This document shows positions 24,580-32,368 of a DNA stretch of 64,000 nucleotides, in pieces (within the stretch, counting starts at the first letter, position 1; each line of letters begins with the position of its first letter). Below the pieces are notes generated by a model. It saw only the letters and a program-made list of their open reading frames with translations, made no database searches and was not told the DNA's origin. This DNA is from an uncultured Flavobacteriaceae bacterium (GTDB lineage Bacteria; Bacteroidota; Bacteroidia; Flavobacteriales; Flavobacteriaceae): positions 310,001 to 374,000 of the forward strand of contig CANMRV010000005.1 of the NCBI GenBank assembly GCA_947500435.1, in the 5' to 3' direction. A program made the translations under genes and the position numbers.

Positions 24580-27500
24580 ATTTTGTTTGTAACACCCAAT
24601 TCCTAGCATTCACAAAAGCCTCCAACCAAGGGGATACTTCATCGTTTCTATCCGCAGGGTAGTGCGCCCAGTTCCAAGGGAATGTGGAGCGTTCGATATG
24701 TGGCATTGTGACCAGGTGTCTTCCTGTAGAATCGCAAAGCATAGCGGTATTGAAATCACTGCCATTCGGATTTGCAGGATAACCTTCATAGCCATATTTG
24801 GCAACGATATCATAGTTGTCTTCGGAATGTGGGAGACTGAACTTCCCTTCTCCGTGTGATATCCAAACTCCTAAAGTTGTTCCTGCTAAGCTGGATAGCA
24901 TTACTGAATTGTTTTCCTGAACCTTCACAGAAGTAAAATTACTCTCGTGTTTCCCGGAATCATTATAGGTCATCTTTCCGTGGGTTTCGTGATCGGGATT
25001 GATGAGGTCCAATTCCATGAATAACTGGCAACCGTTACAGATGCCGATGGATAGTGTATCAGGTCGTGCAAAGAAATCATTGATGACTTTGTTTGCCTTT
25101 TCGTTGTATTTGATAGCGCCCGCCCAGCCTTTGGCACTTCCGAGTACATCGGAGTTGGAAAAGCCACCCACGGCACCTAAGAATTGAATGTCTTCCAAAG
25201 TTTCCCTTCCGGATATTAAATCCGTCATGTGAACATCTTTTACATCAAAACCTGCCAAGTACATGGCGTTTGCCATTTCACGTTCGGAGTTACTTCCTTT
25301 TTCACGTAATATTGCCGCTTTCGGCCTATCTGTCACATCGAGCCCCTCGGCTGCGCTCGGGACAGGCTCCGTCGAGATGCCTTTCGTGTTGGGTCTCGAC
25401 TCCGCTCGACCTGACAGTTGACCAGTGAATTGGCTTGGGAACTTATACTGCAAAGCCTGCTCCTTATAATTATCAAATCTATCTTTCGCTAAACCGTTTG
25501 CAGTTTGTTTGTCATCCAACAAATAGGAAGTCTTAAACCAAGTATCCCTTAAAGAAGAAATATTCAAGCCCATTTCCATACCACCATTTCGGATGATTAA
25601 TTCATTTCCAGGAAGTACCTCGCCTATTTTTTTGAAACCGATTTGAGCTGTGTTTAATAGTTGTTCTATACTATCATCTTTGGATTGAAAAACGATACCA
25701 GCGTTCTCGGAAAACAATACTTTTATCGTGTCTGATTCACCTAAACTGGACAAATCCAATTCTGCTCCTAAGTCTTTGTCCGCGAAACACAATTCTAAAA
25801 GCGTGGTAATTAATCCTCCTGATGCAACATCATGACCTGCAATGATTTGACCCTTTTTAATTGAAGTTTGAATTAAATTAAAAACAGTTTTAAAATATTC
25901 AGCATCTTCAATAGTCGGTGCTTCACTTCCGACCGCATTTAAGACTTGTCCAAAGGAAGAACCGCCTAGTTTATAATTGTCTTTGGATAGGTTGATATAG
26001 TAAATTGAACCACCATCTTTTTGTAGAACGGGTTCTACTACTTTGGTGATATCATCACAGTTTCCAGCAGCGGAAATAATCACCGTGCCCGGACTAATCA
26101 CATCACCATCTTTGTATTTCTGTTTCATGGAAAGGGAATCCTTTCCTGTCGGGACATTGATGCCCAAAGCAATCGAGAAATCAGAAATGGCTTGCACCGC
26201 TTCGTAGAGTCTGGCATCTTCACCTTCGTTCTTACAGGGCCACATCCAGTTAGCGGAAAGGGAAACGGATTGCAACCCGTCTTTTAGGGGTGCCCAGATG
26301 ATATTGGTTAAAGCTTCGGCAATACTATTTTTACTTCCCGCGGATGGGTCAATCAATCCTGAAATGGGGGAGTGGCCGATACTGGTGGCGATGCCCTCTT
26401 TTCCTTTGAAATCTAAAGCCATCACGCCTACGTTGTTCAAGGGCAATTGTAAGGGACCAGCACATTGCTGTTTGGCAACGCGACCGCCCACACATCTATC
26501 TACTTTGTTGGTGAGCCAATCTTTACAGGCCACAGCTTCCAATTGCAATACTTGCTCTAAATAGTTATGGAAGAACTCCAATGAATATTCTGCATCTGCA
26601 TAGGTTCTTTCAATCGTGGTATCGGTCAATATGGTTTTTGGAGAACTTCCGAATATGTCTGTTAAGTGCACATCCATCGGTTTTTCACCTGTGGTTTTTG
26701 ATTCGAAGGTAAAACGGTCATCGCCTGTTACTTCTCCAACTTCATACATGGGTGAACGTTCTCTTTCGGCGATTCTACCGAGTAAAGCGGCATCGTCTTT
26801 TCCGATGACCAAGCCCATACGTTCTTGTGATTCGTTGCCGATAATTTCTTTGGCGGATAGGGTAGGGTCACCTATCGGCAGTTTATCCAAATCGATTTTT
26901 CCACCTGTTTCTTCTACCAATTCAGAGAGACAGTTGAGGTGTCCGCCTGCGCCATGGTCATGAATGGAAACGATGGAATTCACATCACTCTCCACCATAC
27001 CACGTATAGCATTGGCCGCTCTTTTTTGCATTTCAGGATTCGAACGCTGTACCGCATTCAATTCGATAGCCGAACTAAATTCGCCCGTATCTGCACTAGA
27101 AACGGCTGCACCACCCATTCCGATGCGGTAGTTGTCACCGCCTAGAATAACGATTTTATCTCCAGTTTCAGGTTTGTCTTTTAAAGCTTGGTCTGCCTTA
27201 CCATAGCCGATACCACCGGCTTGCATGATGACTTTGTCGTAGCCCAATCTGCGTTTTGCAGGACCTTGGCCATGACCCGTTTCCAAAGATTCTTCCAAAG
27301 CTTCTTGACTTAAGGGCTCTGAGGCTTCGTCGTGTTCAAAAGTGAGTACGGACCCAACAATCAAAGGCTGCCCAAACTTATTTCCGAAATCAGATGCACC
27401 ATTGGATGCTTTTATCAAAATGTCCATTGGGGTTTGGTAGAGCCATTCGCGTTCTGACATTCCTGCTTCCCAGGGCCTTTTTGCATTCAATCGAGAATAG

Positions 27501-28372
27501 GCGGTCATATACACTGCCGTACCTGCCAAAGGCAAAGAACCTTTACCACCGGCCAATCTATCGCGTATTTCGCCCCCTGAACCGGTTGCGGCACCATTGA
27601 AAGGCTCCACTGTGGTTGGGAAGTTATGGGTTTCCGCTTTTAAGGAAATCACGGACTCAAATTCCTCCTCTTGGTAAAAATCAGGTTTGTCTGCGGTTTT
27701 GGGCGCAAATTGTACAACAGTCGGACCTTTTACAAAAGCCACATTATCTTTATAAGCCGAAACAATATCGTTCGGGTGTTGTTTTGAAGTCTCTTTGATT
27801 AATTTGAATAGCGAAGTTGGTTTCTCTTCTCCGTCAATCACAAAGGTGCCGTTGAAGATTTTATGGCGGCAGTGTTCGGAGTTCACCTGACTAAAGCCGA
27901 AGACTTCTGAATCGGTCAGTTTGCGACCCATTTTTTCGGACAGGTCGTTGAGGTATTCTATCTCCTCATAGCTTAACGCCAACCCTTCTTGATGGTTGTA
28001 AAAAGCTATGTGATCAATCTCTAAAATGGGTTCTGGCTCTACATCAATCGTATAAATGTCTTGTGTCAATGCCGCATACTTTTGCGAAATCATCGGGTCG
28101 AAATCGCCAAAGCTTTCATCAACACTTTTAAACTCCTCAATACGTACGATACCTGAAATGCCCATGTTTTGGGTTATCTCCGTGGCGTTGGTACTCCAAG
28201 GTGTAATCATGGCAGCACGTGGGCCAATAAAAAAGGCGTCTAAAGACGCCGCGTTGATTTGAGGTAGGTTGCCAAACAACCATGTAAGTTTGTTTGTGTC
28301 TTCTAGAGAAAGTTCTTGGCTGGTTTGTACTGCAAAAACTTTAGTGTTGAGCTCTCCGAAAAAGTGAATCAT
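24578..28372 (-). CDS. purL: Phosphoribosylformylglycinamidine synthase, single-chain type
   Basis: Converts FGAR to FGAM with ATP and glutamine in purine synthesis. The 1264-residue protein has the N-terminal PurS-like part, the two AIR-synthase-like halves (SEHCRHKIFNG, KAETHNFPTTVEPFNGAATGSGG, SIHDHGAGGHLNCLSELVEE, VPTGKDSLSMKQKYKDG) and a C-terminal class I glutaminase with the catalytic Cys in IGICNGCQLF and His/Glu in the MPHIERSTFPWNW region. A palindromic repeat of about 88 bases is inserted in frame before the glutaminase domain (about residues 985-1014). A relic of the same 3' end lies 3 kb further left. Confidence 0.96.
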   Translation of the reverse strand: MIHFFGELNTKVFAVQTSQELSLEDTNKLTWLFGNLPQINAASLDAFFIGPRAAMITPWSTNATEITQNMGISGIVRIEEFKSVDESFGDFDPMISQKYAALTQDIYTIDVEPEPILEIDHIAFYNHQEGLALSYEEIEYLNDLSEKMGRKLTDSEVFGFSQVNSEHCRHKIFNGTFVIDGEEKPTSLFKLIKETSKQHPNDIVSAYKDNVAFVKGPTVVQFAPKTADKPDFYQEEEFESVISLKAETHNFPTTVEPFNGAATGSGGEIRDRLAGGKGSLPLAGTAVYMTAYSRLNAKRPWEAGMSEREWLYQTPMDILIKASNGASDFGNKFGQPLIVGSVLTFEHDEASEPLSQEALEESLETGHGQGPAKRRLGYDKVIMQAGGIGYGKADQALKDKPETGDKIVILGGDNYRIGMGGAAVSSADTGEFSSAIELNAVQRSNPEMQKRAANAIRGMVESDVNSIVSIHDHGAGGHLNCLSELVEETGGKIDLDKLPIGDPTLSAKEIIGNESQERMGLVIGKDDAALLGRIAERERSPMYEVGEVTGDDRFTFESKTTGEKPMDVHLTDIFGSSPKTILTDTTIERTYADAEYSLEFFHNYLEQVLQLEAVACKDWLTNKVDRCVGGRVAKQQCAGPLQLPLNNVGVMALDFKGKEGIATSIGHSPISGLIDPSAGSKNSIAEALTNIIWAPLKDGLQSVSLSANWMWPCKNEGEDARLYEAVQAISDFSIALGINVPTGKDSLSMKQKYKDGDVISPGTVIISAAGNCDDITKVVEPVLQKDGGSIYYINLSKDNYKLGGSSFGQVLNAVGSEAPTIEDAEYFKTVFNLIQTSIKKGQIIAGHDVASGGLITTLLELCFADKDLGAELDLSSLGESDTIKVLFSENAGIVFQSKDDSIEQLLNTAQIGFKKIGEVLPGNELIIRNGGMEMGLNISSLRDTWFKTSYLLDDKQTANGLAKDRFDNYKEQALQYKFPSQFTGQLSGRAESRPNTKGISTEPVPSAAEGLDVTDRPKAAILREKGSNSEREMANAMYLAGFDVKDVHMTDLISGRETLEDIQFLGAVGGFSNSDVLGSAKGWAGAIKYNEKANKVINDFFARPDTLSIGICNGCQLFMELDLINPDHETHGKMTYNDSGKHESNFTSVKVQENNSVMLSSLAGTTLGVWISHGEGKFSLPHSEDNYDIVAKYGYEGYPANPNGSDFNTAMLCDSTGRHLVTMPHIERSTFPWNWAHYPADRNDEVSPWLEAFVNARNWVLQTK
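25330..25417. repeat. Dispersed palindromic repeat inserted in frame in purL
   Basis: Ends CTGTCACATCGAGC and GCTCGACCTGACAG are inverted repeats (12 of 14). The same ends occur in intergenic copies at 41558-41632 and 51697-51807. In purL the frame stays open and encodes SGRAESRPNTKGISTEPVPS and about ten further residues in the linker before the glutaminase domain. Confidence 0.85.
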
Positions 28373-28671
28373 TTAATGCCGTAGTTGTCAGAGGGGATTT
28401 GGATTTTTGTCATTGGAATTTTTAGAGTTCATTTTTGATGCAGTTTTAGGCAAAATTTTTAAGGATAGCACAGCTATCGTTCAAAATTTTAACGAAGAAA
28501 TGCGCAAAAATGGGCGTAAAAAAACACTTGATAAATTTCCAAATACTCTCTTCATTAATAAAGGCACAAATTTACGTCTTTTTCTATCTTTTTTTTGAAG
28601 GATTTGAAACAGTTTTGAACGGGGGGTGTTGATAATTTTGTAATGATGATTTTGTTATTAATATAAAATAA
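28373..28671. other. purL leader region with -7 box and imperfect palindrome
   Basis: About 300 bases upstream of purL. On the minus strand TAAATTTG (plus-strand 28567-28574) fits a -7 box, implying a leader of about 190 bases. Inside it, 28452-28490 forms an imperfect palindrome with GATAGC-ACA-GCTATC at its centre and AAAATTTT at both ends. A 63-codon plus-strand frame exists here but has no coding support. Confidence 0.4.
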
Positions 28672-29895
28672 TTAGTTGCGTAGTATTTCTACTTCCTCCT
28701 TAACAATTTTTGGAGTCGGTTTACTCCAAGTACTAGAATGTTGAACGATACCTTCGTAATACTCTAAAACCATTTTTTCTATCAGAACAATAAATTTTTT
28801 CACACTGGCAAAACCTACCCCAAATGACCTGTTTAGTGTTATTTTAAAAGCTTGTATATCTTTGTCTTTGGTCAATTCGATAAGTTGTTCTAGTTCAGAT
28901 AGTTTTACTTTGATATTTGCCTGAGCATATTTTATATCGGCTTCTATAATTATTTCTTTTTCTAAAGAAGCAAACAAAGTTGAATTTCTTTTTTTACAAT
29001 TTTCTAGTTGTTTACCTATCCAAGTTATTCTTGCCTTGTTGCCCTTATTCAAAGGTGGAGTTAGTTTAATGGACATAGCAACAATTCTTCGTTCAAATTC
29101 GGCTATTAGCTTACTATCAGAAACCGCGTTTTTAATTATTAACTCGCCTGTAAGACAATTGTCTTTTATTACTTTCTTAATATCCTTTTTAACACTGTCT
29201 TTGTTTTTAGGCGAGGATTTAACCAACACCCCTAGTTTTCGGCTTAACAATAAGGCCATGTCTTTTTCTTCTTCATACCAACTTAAAACTGCTTCTTCGA
29301 TATAGGAATCAGATTGTTTTAAGTTTTTTTGCGCACGAATACTTTCAGCAAGTTCTTTCCAACCTACCTTCATTTGGATAAAACCAGAAATACCAGATAA
29401 TGAACTTTCAAAGTAATGTAGAGCTTCTTTCATGATTTCGACCTGGTCATCATCTTCAATTTGAGAGTCATTATCAAACAATAGAAGACGACCTTTTGTA
29501 ATAAGATAAGTCCATGAAAAATGATACAAAGAAATTCTCTTAGGTACTTTTATATTTACAGGTGAATGATTCGCATCTGCAACAAATTCATTGGATATAG
29601 TTACTAAAGTATCGACTTTAAGACTTTTAGAAATTGTCAGATAATCTTCAATTTGCTTTTTGTTAATACCGTTGTTTTTGTTTTTCATTTCAAAGAAAAC
29701 AGCTTCTGAAATGACCCCTTTTATAACTACTATAATTAAACCGTCTATTCTTGATTTACTAATGTCAGGAAAACAAGCTTCGGTATAATAATAAACTCTG
29801 CCCGCTCGACTTAATTTAATACTTCTGAAAATACCATCTCGATATTCTTTCACCAAGCGAACTGTGGACAGAAAAATGGACGTCAAAGCATTCAT
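28672..29895 (-). CDS. PD-(D/E)XK nuclease-like protein, main ORF, probably frameshifted at its N-terminus
   Basis: A 407-residue soluble protein. The region around residues 49-85 carries a plausible PD-(D/E)XK core: D51 in RIDGLI, E69-M-K71 in VFFEMKNKNN and a following Q81-I-E-D-Y helix. This fits nucleases of the restriction-enzyme fold; the rest is helical and unrecognised. The start Met lies inside a continuous homologous-looking stretch (KTGDE from the upstream frame, then ALTSIFLSTVRLVKEY here), so the natural protein probably started about 40 residues earlier in another frame. It stands alone between purL and an M23 gene. A defence role is possible but not shown. Confidence 0.6.
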   Translation of the reverse strand: MNALTSIFLSTVRLVKEYRDGIFRSIKLSRAGRVYYYTEACFPDISKSRIDGLIIVVIKGVISEAVFFEMKNKNNGINKKQIEDYLTISKSLKVDTLVTISNEFVADANHSPVNIKVPKRISLYHFSWTYLITKGRLLLFDNDSQIEDDDQVEIMKEALHYFESSLSGISGFIQMKVGWKELAESIRAQKNLKQSDSYIEEAVLSWYEEEKDMALLLSRKLGVLVKSSPKNKDSVKKDIKKVIKDNCLTGELIIKNAVSDSKLIAEFERRIVAMSIKLTPPLNKGNKARITWIGKQLENCKKRNSTLFASLEKEIIIEADIKYAQANIKVKLSELEQLIELTKDKDIQAFKITLNRSFGVGFASVKKFIVLIEKMVLEYYEGIVQHSSTWSKPTPKIVKEEVEILRN

Positions 29896-30016
29896 CTCCA
29901 GTTTTCAAAGTGGGAATTAATTTAGCTGGCTGAACTTTTATTTGCCCACTTTGTACAAATAAATCAAAATCAGTTTTTTTAAGTCCAACCAGTTTGGTTA
30001 GTTTTTTCTGAATCAT
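29816..30016 (-). pseudogene. N-terminal fragment of the PD-(D/E)XK-like gene in another frame
   Basis: Sixty-six codons starting MIQKKLTKLVGLKKTDFDLF. The first 41 or so residues (to LIPTLKTGDE) look like the missing start of the 407-residue neighbour; after that the frame runs on without sense to a stop at 29816. The two frames overlap by 80 bases. The shift needed is +1 (or -2) near base 29890. A sequencing error, a real mutation or programmed shifting are all possible. Confidence 0.5.
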
Positions 30017-30277
30017 ATTTTGGTTTCATGAAGTTTATATTCTCGAGTGATATTCCTTAAGGTTTAAATGTAGGAATTTGACTAAAAATTAAAAAACAGA
30101 AAACCACACATGAGAGCTTTATTTATTAACAGGTTTGTAGGGTTGAGATGGCTACTAGTTTTTAATCTAAGAGAAAACAGGCCTAGGGGAGGTGTTGGAT
30201 TTTAATAAGTTAAAGAGAATTGAAAATTGAAAGTTGAAAATTGAAAAGTATAGGGTGGAAGGTTAAAGGTTTGTTTT
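30017..30277. other. Non-coding gap with short repeats
   Basis: Contains four tandem copies of the heptamer TTGAAAA/G at 30220-30247 and a single arm (AGGGGAGGTGTTGG) of the GAGGGG-type repeat near 30185-30198. No gene is seen. Confidence 0.6.
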
Positions 30278-31000
30278 TTACTCTTTTCTAACCTTCTGAT
30301 TTCTTTCAGGTTCACCGCTTTCCATAAAGATATCATCTTCATAATAGTTTTTGAACTGTGCGGGGAGTCCTATGCCATCTAGATAGTCCGGTGTATTTTG
30401 CAAGTGATAGTGAAGGTGTGTTCCGGTAGAATTGCCGCTATTCCCCAATTTACCTACTTCTTGGCCTTGCACTACGGTATCGCCTACGACGACACCAATG
30501 CCTCCCTTTTTAAAATGCGCTAAAAACGAATATTCCCCATTTAAATGGTCAATTATGATATAATTTCCGCCAAGGTTACTATTGTTAATGTCTGGGTTTA
30601 TGAATCCAGGGCGTAGGTTATCATCAATCGAATTCTCTAGTGAAATAATCACGCCATCAGCAGGGGCATTGATACGCGCTCCAAAGCCAAAGGCTTCTTC
30701 GTTGGTACTTCCGTCGCCTGTAACTGCGCGGTCGCCCTCTATTTTAATCATGTCATAGGCGTAGCGTTGTCCGGTTGACCGCGATAAAAAATGATTGCCT
30801 CCGGTATTATGTGTTCTACCACCGGCGGTGAGGTACCATTCGCCTTCAAAGGGCAATTCTAAATCCGTTTTGGTTTGATAATTGAAATAATTGTCTTCAT
30901 CTATTTGGCCTTCATCGCCTATTAAGGCATCCGCACATGATAGTAGGGATAGGGTAATCAAAGCGAAGAAGCCGTATGCTACGTGATGGATTGGTTTCAT
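30278..31000 (-). CDS. M23 family (LytM-like) peptidase lipoprotein
   Basis: A 240-residue lipoprotein with signal and lipobox LLSC (Cys about residue 22). The LytM/M23 core is visible: AYDM gives the first-motif Asp, GARINAPADGVI the strand that follows, and GTHLHYHLQ the HxH metal motif, with GDTVVQGQEVGKLGNSGNSTG before it. The first-motif His of classical lysostaphin-like enzymes reads RYAYD, as in a known Bacteroidota subgroup. It may cleave peptidoglycan peptides or serve as an envelope scaffold. It starts 6 bases after the beta-barrel gene ends, suggesting an operon. Confidence 0.85.
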   Translation of the reverse strand: MKPIHHVAYGFFALITLSLLSCADALIGDEGQIDEDNYFNYQTKTDLELPFEGEWYLTAGGRTHNTGGNHFLSRSTGQRYAYDMIKIEGDRAVTGDGSTNEEAFGFGARINAPADGVIISLENSIDDNLRPGFINPDINNSNLGGNYIIIDHLNGEYSFLAHFKKGGIGVVVGDTVVQGQEVGKLGNSGNSTGTHLHYHLQNTPDYLDGIGLPAQFKNYYEDDIFMESGEPERNQKVRKE

Positions 31001-31006
31001 AGGAGA

Positions 31007-31720
31007 TTAAAATTTAAAGTTTACACCGAGATTCAACTGCTGTTGCAATTCTCTGTAGGCGTCAGAAATTTGAAGTCTGTTGTAGTTAAAGGTGTAATTT
31101 GCTTTGACGTCAAAATGTTTTGACAGACTGTATTTGTATTCGAGATTCCAGAAAAGGCCTTGGTATTTTCCTAGTGAATAGGTGCCGTCTTCGAAAGTAG
31201 CCACCCGCCAGATAAAAAAGGGAATGGTCAATTTGGAGGATAGGGAGTGCCTTTGGTCTATCTGATAGGCAAAGCGACCTGCCAATCCAAATTTTTGCTG
31301 TCCGTCTTCGGCCTGTCCCTCGTTGTAGGCAGATAAGCTGGTTTGGGCCTGCAATCCTGCATGAATACTGAACTTGTTTTTCGTATAAACGGGCCTCAAA
31401 TAGGTGAAATTCAAGACCACTTTGGAATAAGAAGCATTTAAGGCGGGAATGGTTTCCGAATTTAAATCGGTATTCAAATAATCGAGCTGTACTTCGAACA
31501 GCTTGTTTTTATTCGTTGTACGCACATACTTCAACTGATGGTTTAAAGCATTATAATCATAACGGACTACCGGAGCAAAAGATAGATTTTTTAAAGCTCC
31601 GAAGGTATATCCAGAAGAAAGTTCCAAACTATTTTGTTTGGAATCCGAAAAGGTTTGTGCAATTGTAGTGGAATAAGAAAGCGTAAAAAATGTAATTAGG
31701 AGGAGTAATTTTGTTTGCAT
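31007..31720 (-). CDS. Outer-membrane beta-barrel protein (DUF6268-like)
   Basis: A 237-residue secreted protein with a Sec signal (MQTKLLLLITFFTLSYSTTIAQ) followed by alternating amphipathic strands with aromatic ends (FEVQLDYLNTDL, KVVLNFTYLRPVY, FWNLEYKYSLSKHFDVKANY) and a terminal Phe (GVNFKF), typical of outer-membrane barrels. The exact family is uncertain. It is the first gene of a two-gene unit with the M23 lipoprotein. Confidence 0.7.
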   Translation of the reverse strand: MQTKLLLLITFFTLSYSTTIAQTFSDSKQNSLELSSGYTFGALKNLSFAPVVRYDYNALNHQLKYVRTTNKNKLFEVQLDYLNTDLNSETIPALNASYSKVVLNFTYLRPVYTKNKFSIHAGLQAQTSLSAYNEGQAEDGQQKFGLAGRFAYQIDQRHSLSSKLTIPFFIWRVATFEDGTYSLGKYQGLFWNLEYKYSLSKHFDVKANYTFNYNRLQISDAYRELQQQLNLGVNFKF

Positions 31721-31833
31721 GTAAGGTGGTTTGGTGCGCTAATCTAGAAGTATTGTATTTCGTTTTTTGTTAAATGAAATACAATTGGATTTTTTTTAAC
31801 GGGTGGGGTTTTGTGGTTAGGGGTTTGTTTTGC

Positions 31834-32008
31834 TCCCCTCCTCAGATGAGGAGGGGAATGAATCCGCCTTTGGCGGAGAAAGGGGTGGTTGAATGCGCAA
31901 ACTTGCTCACACAAAAATGGTTTGTTTTTATTGGCTAAGGCTTGGGCTTTCAGACCCCTCCGTCTTCTTCGCTTCGCTTGAATCCACCTCCCCTCGTCTG
32001 AGGGGAGG
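31834..32008. repeat. GAGGGG-type inverted repeat cluster
   Basis: Three perfect hairpins: TCCCCTCCTC/GAGGAGGGGA (31834-31857), TCCGCC/GGCGGA (31863-31877) and CCTCCCCTC/GAGGGGAGG (31987-32008). Related sequence occurs at 34217-34295 and as a single arm near 30185. It occupies most of the 340-base gap; a plus-strand frame across it is not a gene. Confidence 0.7.
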
Positions 32009-32061
32009 AGCCTTAAGCTGTTTTGCGTTTGAATGGCCTCTTTCTGGAGGGGAATTATCTT

Positions 32062-32343
32062 TTATTCAAAAAAAACATAAACAAGAGCAGCAATACCAAA
32101 AACAAGGAGCAGCAAATTCACATAATGAAGTCCGACTAGAAATCGGTTCAATTCGAACGCTTTGGTTCGTTTTAGATAGAGGGCGATACCTCCAGTTACT
32201 AAACCAAAAAGCAATGATGGTATTAAAAAAATCAGCATCATGCCGTAGCTTTCTTCTGAATAATGGGTTCTAATCATGTCTCCGGCAATACCATAGCTGA
32301 AAATGGATAGTAAGGTTAAAGTTATAAAGAATGTTTTTTTCAT
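32062..32343 (-). CDS. Small membrane protein of unknown function
   Basis: Ninety-three residues: a first hydrophobic segment (FFITLTLLSIFSYGIAG) that may be a signal or membrane anchor, then two clear membrane helices (MMLIFLIPSLLFGLVTGGIALYL in part, and NLLLLVFGIAALVYVFF). No family recognised. It lies 25 bases downstream of the serine hydrolase gene on the same strand and may be cotranscribed. Confidence 0.65.
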   Translation of the reverse strand: MKKTFFITLTLLSIFSYGIAGDMIRTHYSEESYGMMLIFLIPSLLFGLVTGGIALYLKRTKAFELNRFLVGLHYVNLLLLVFGIAALVYVFFE

Positions 32344-32368
32344 GCTTTATAAGGCTCTTGAATATTTA

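Noticed and set aside
28407..28598. 63-codon plus-strand frame before purL
   Set aside because: It overlaps the purL leader and the palindrome, has low-complexity Phe/Lys/Asn composition and no ribosome-binding or family signal.
31893..32273. 126-codon plus-strand frame
   Set aside because: It runs across the GAGGGG repeats and then antisense to the small membrane protein gene; composition follows the repeats.
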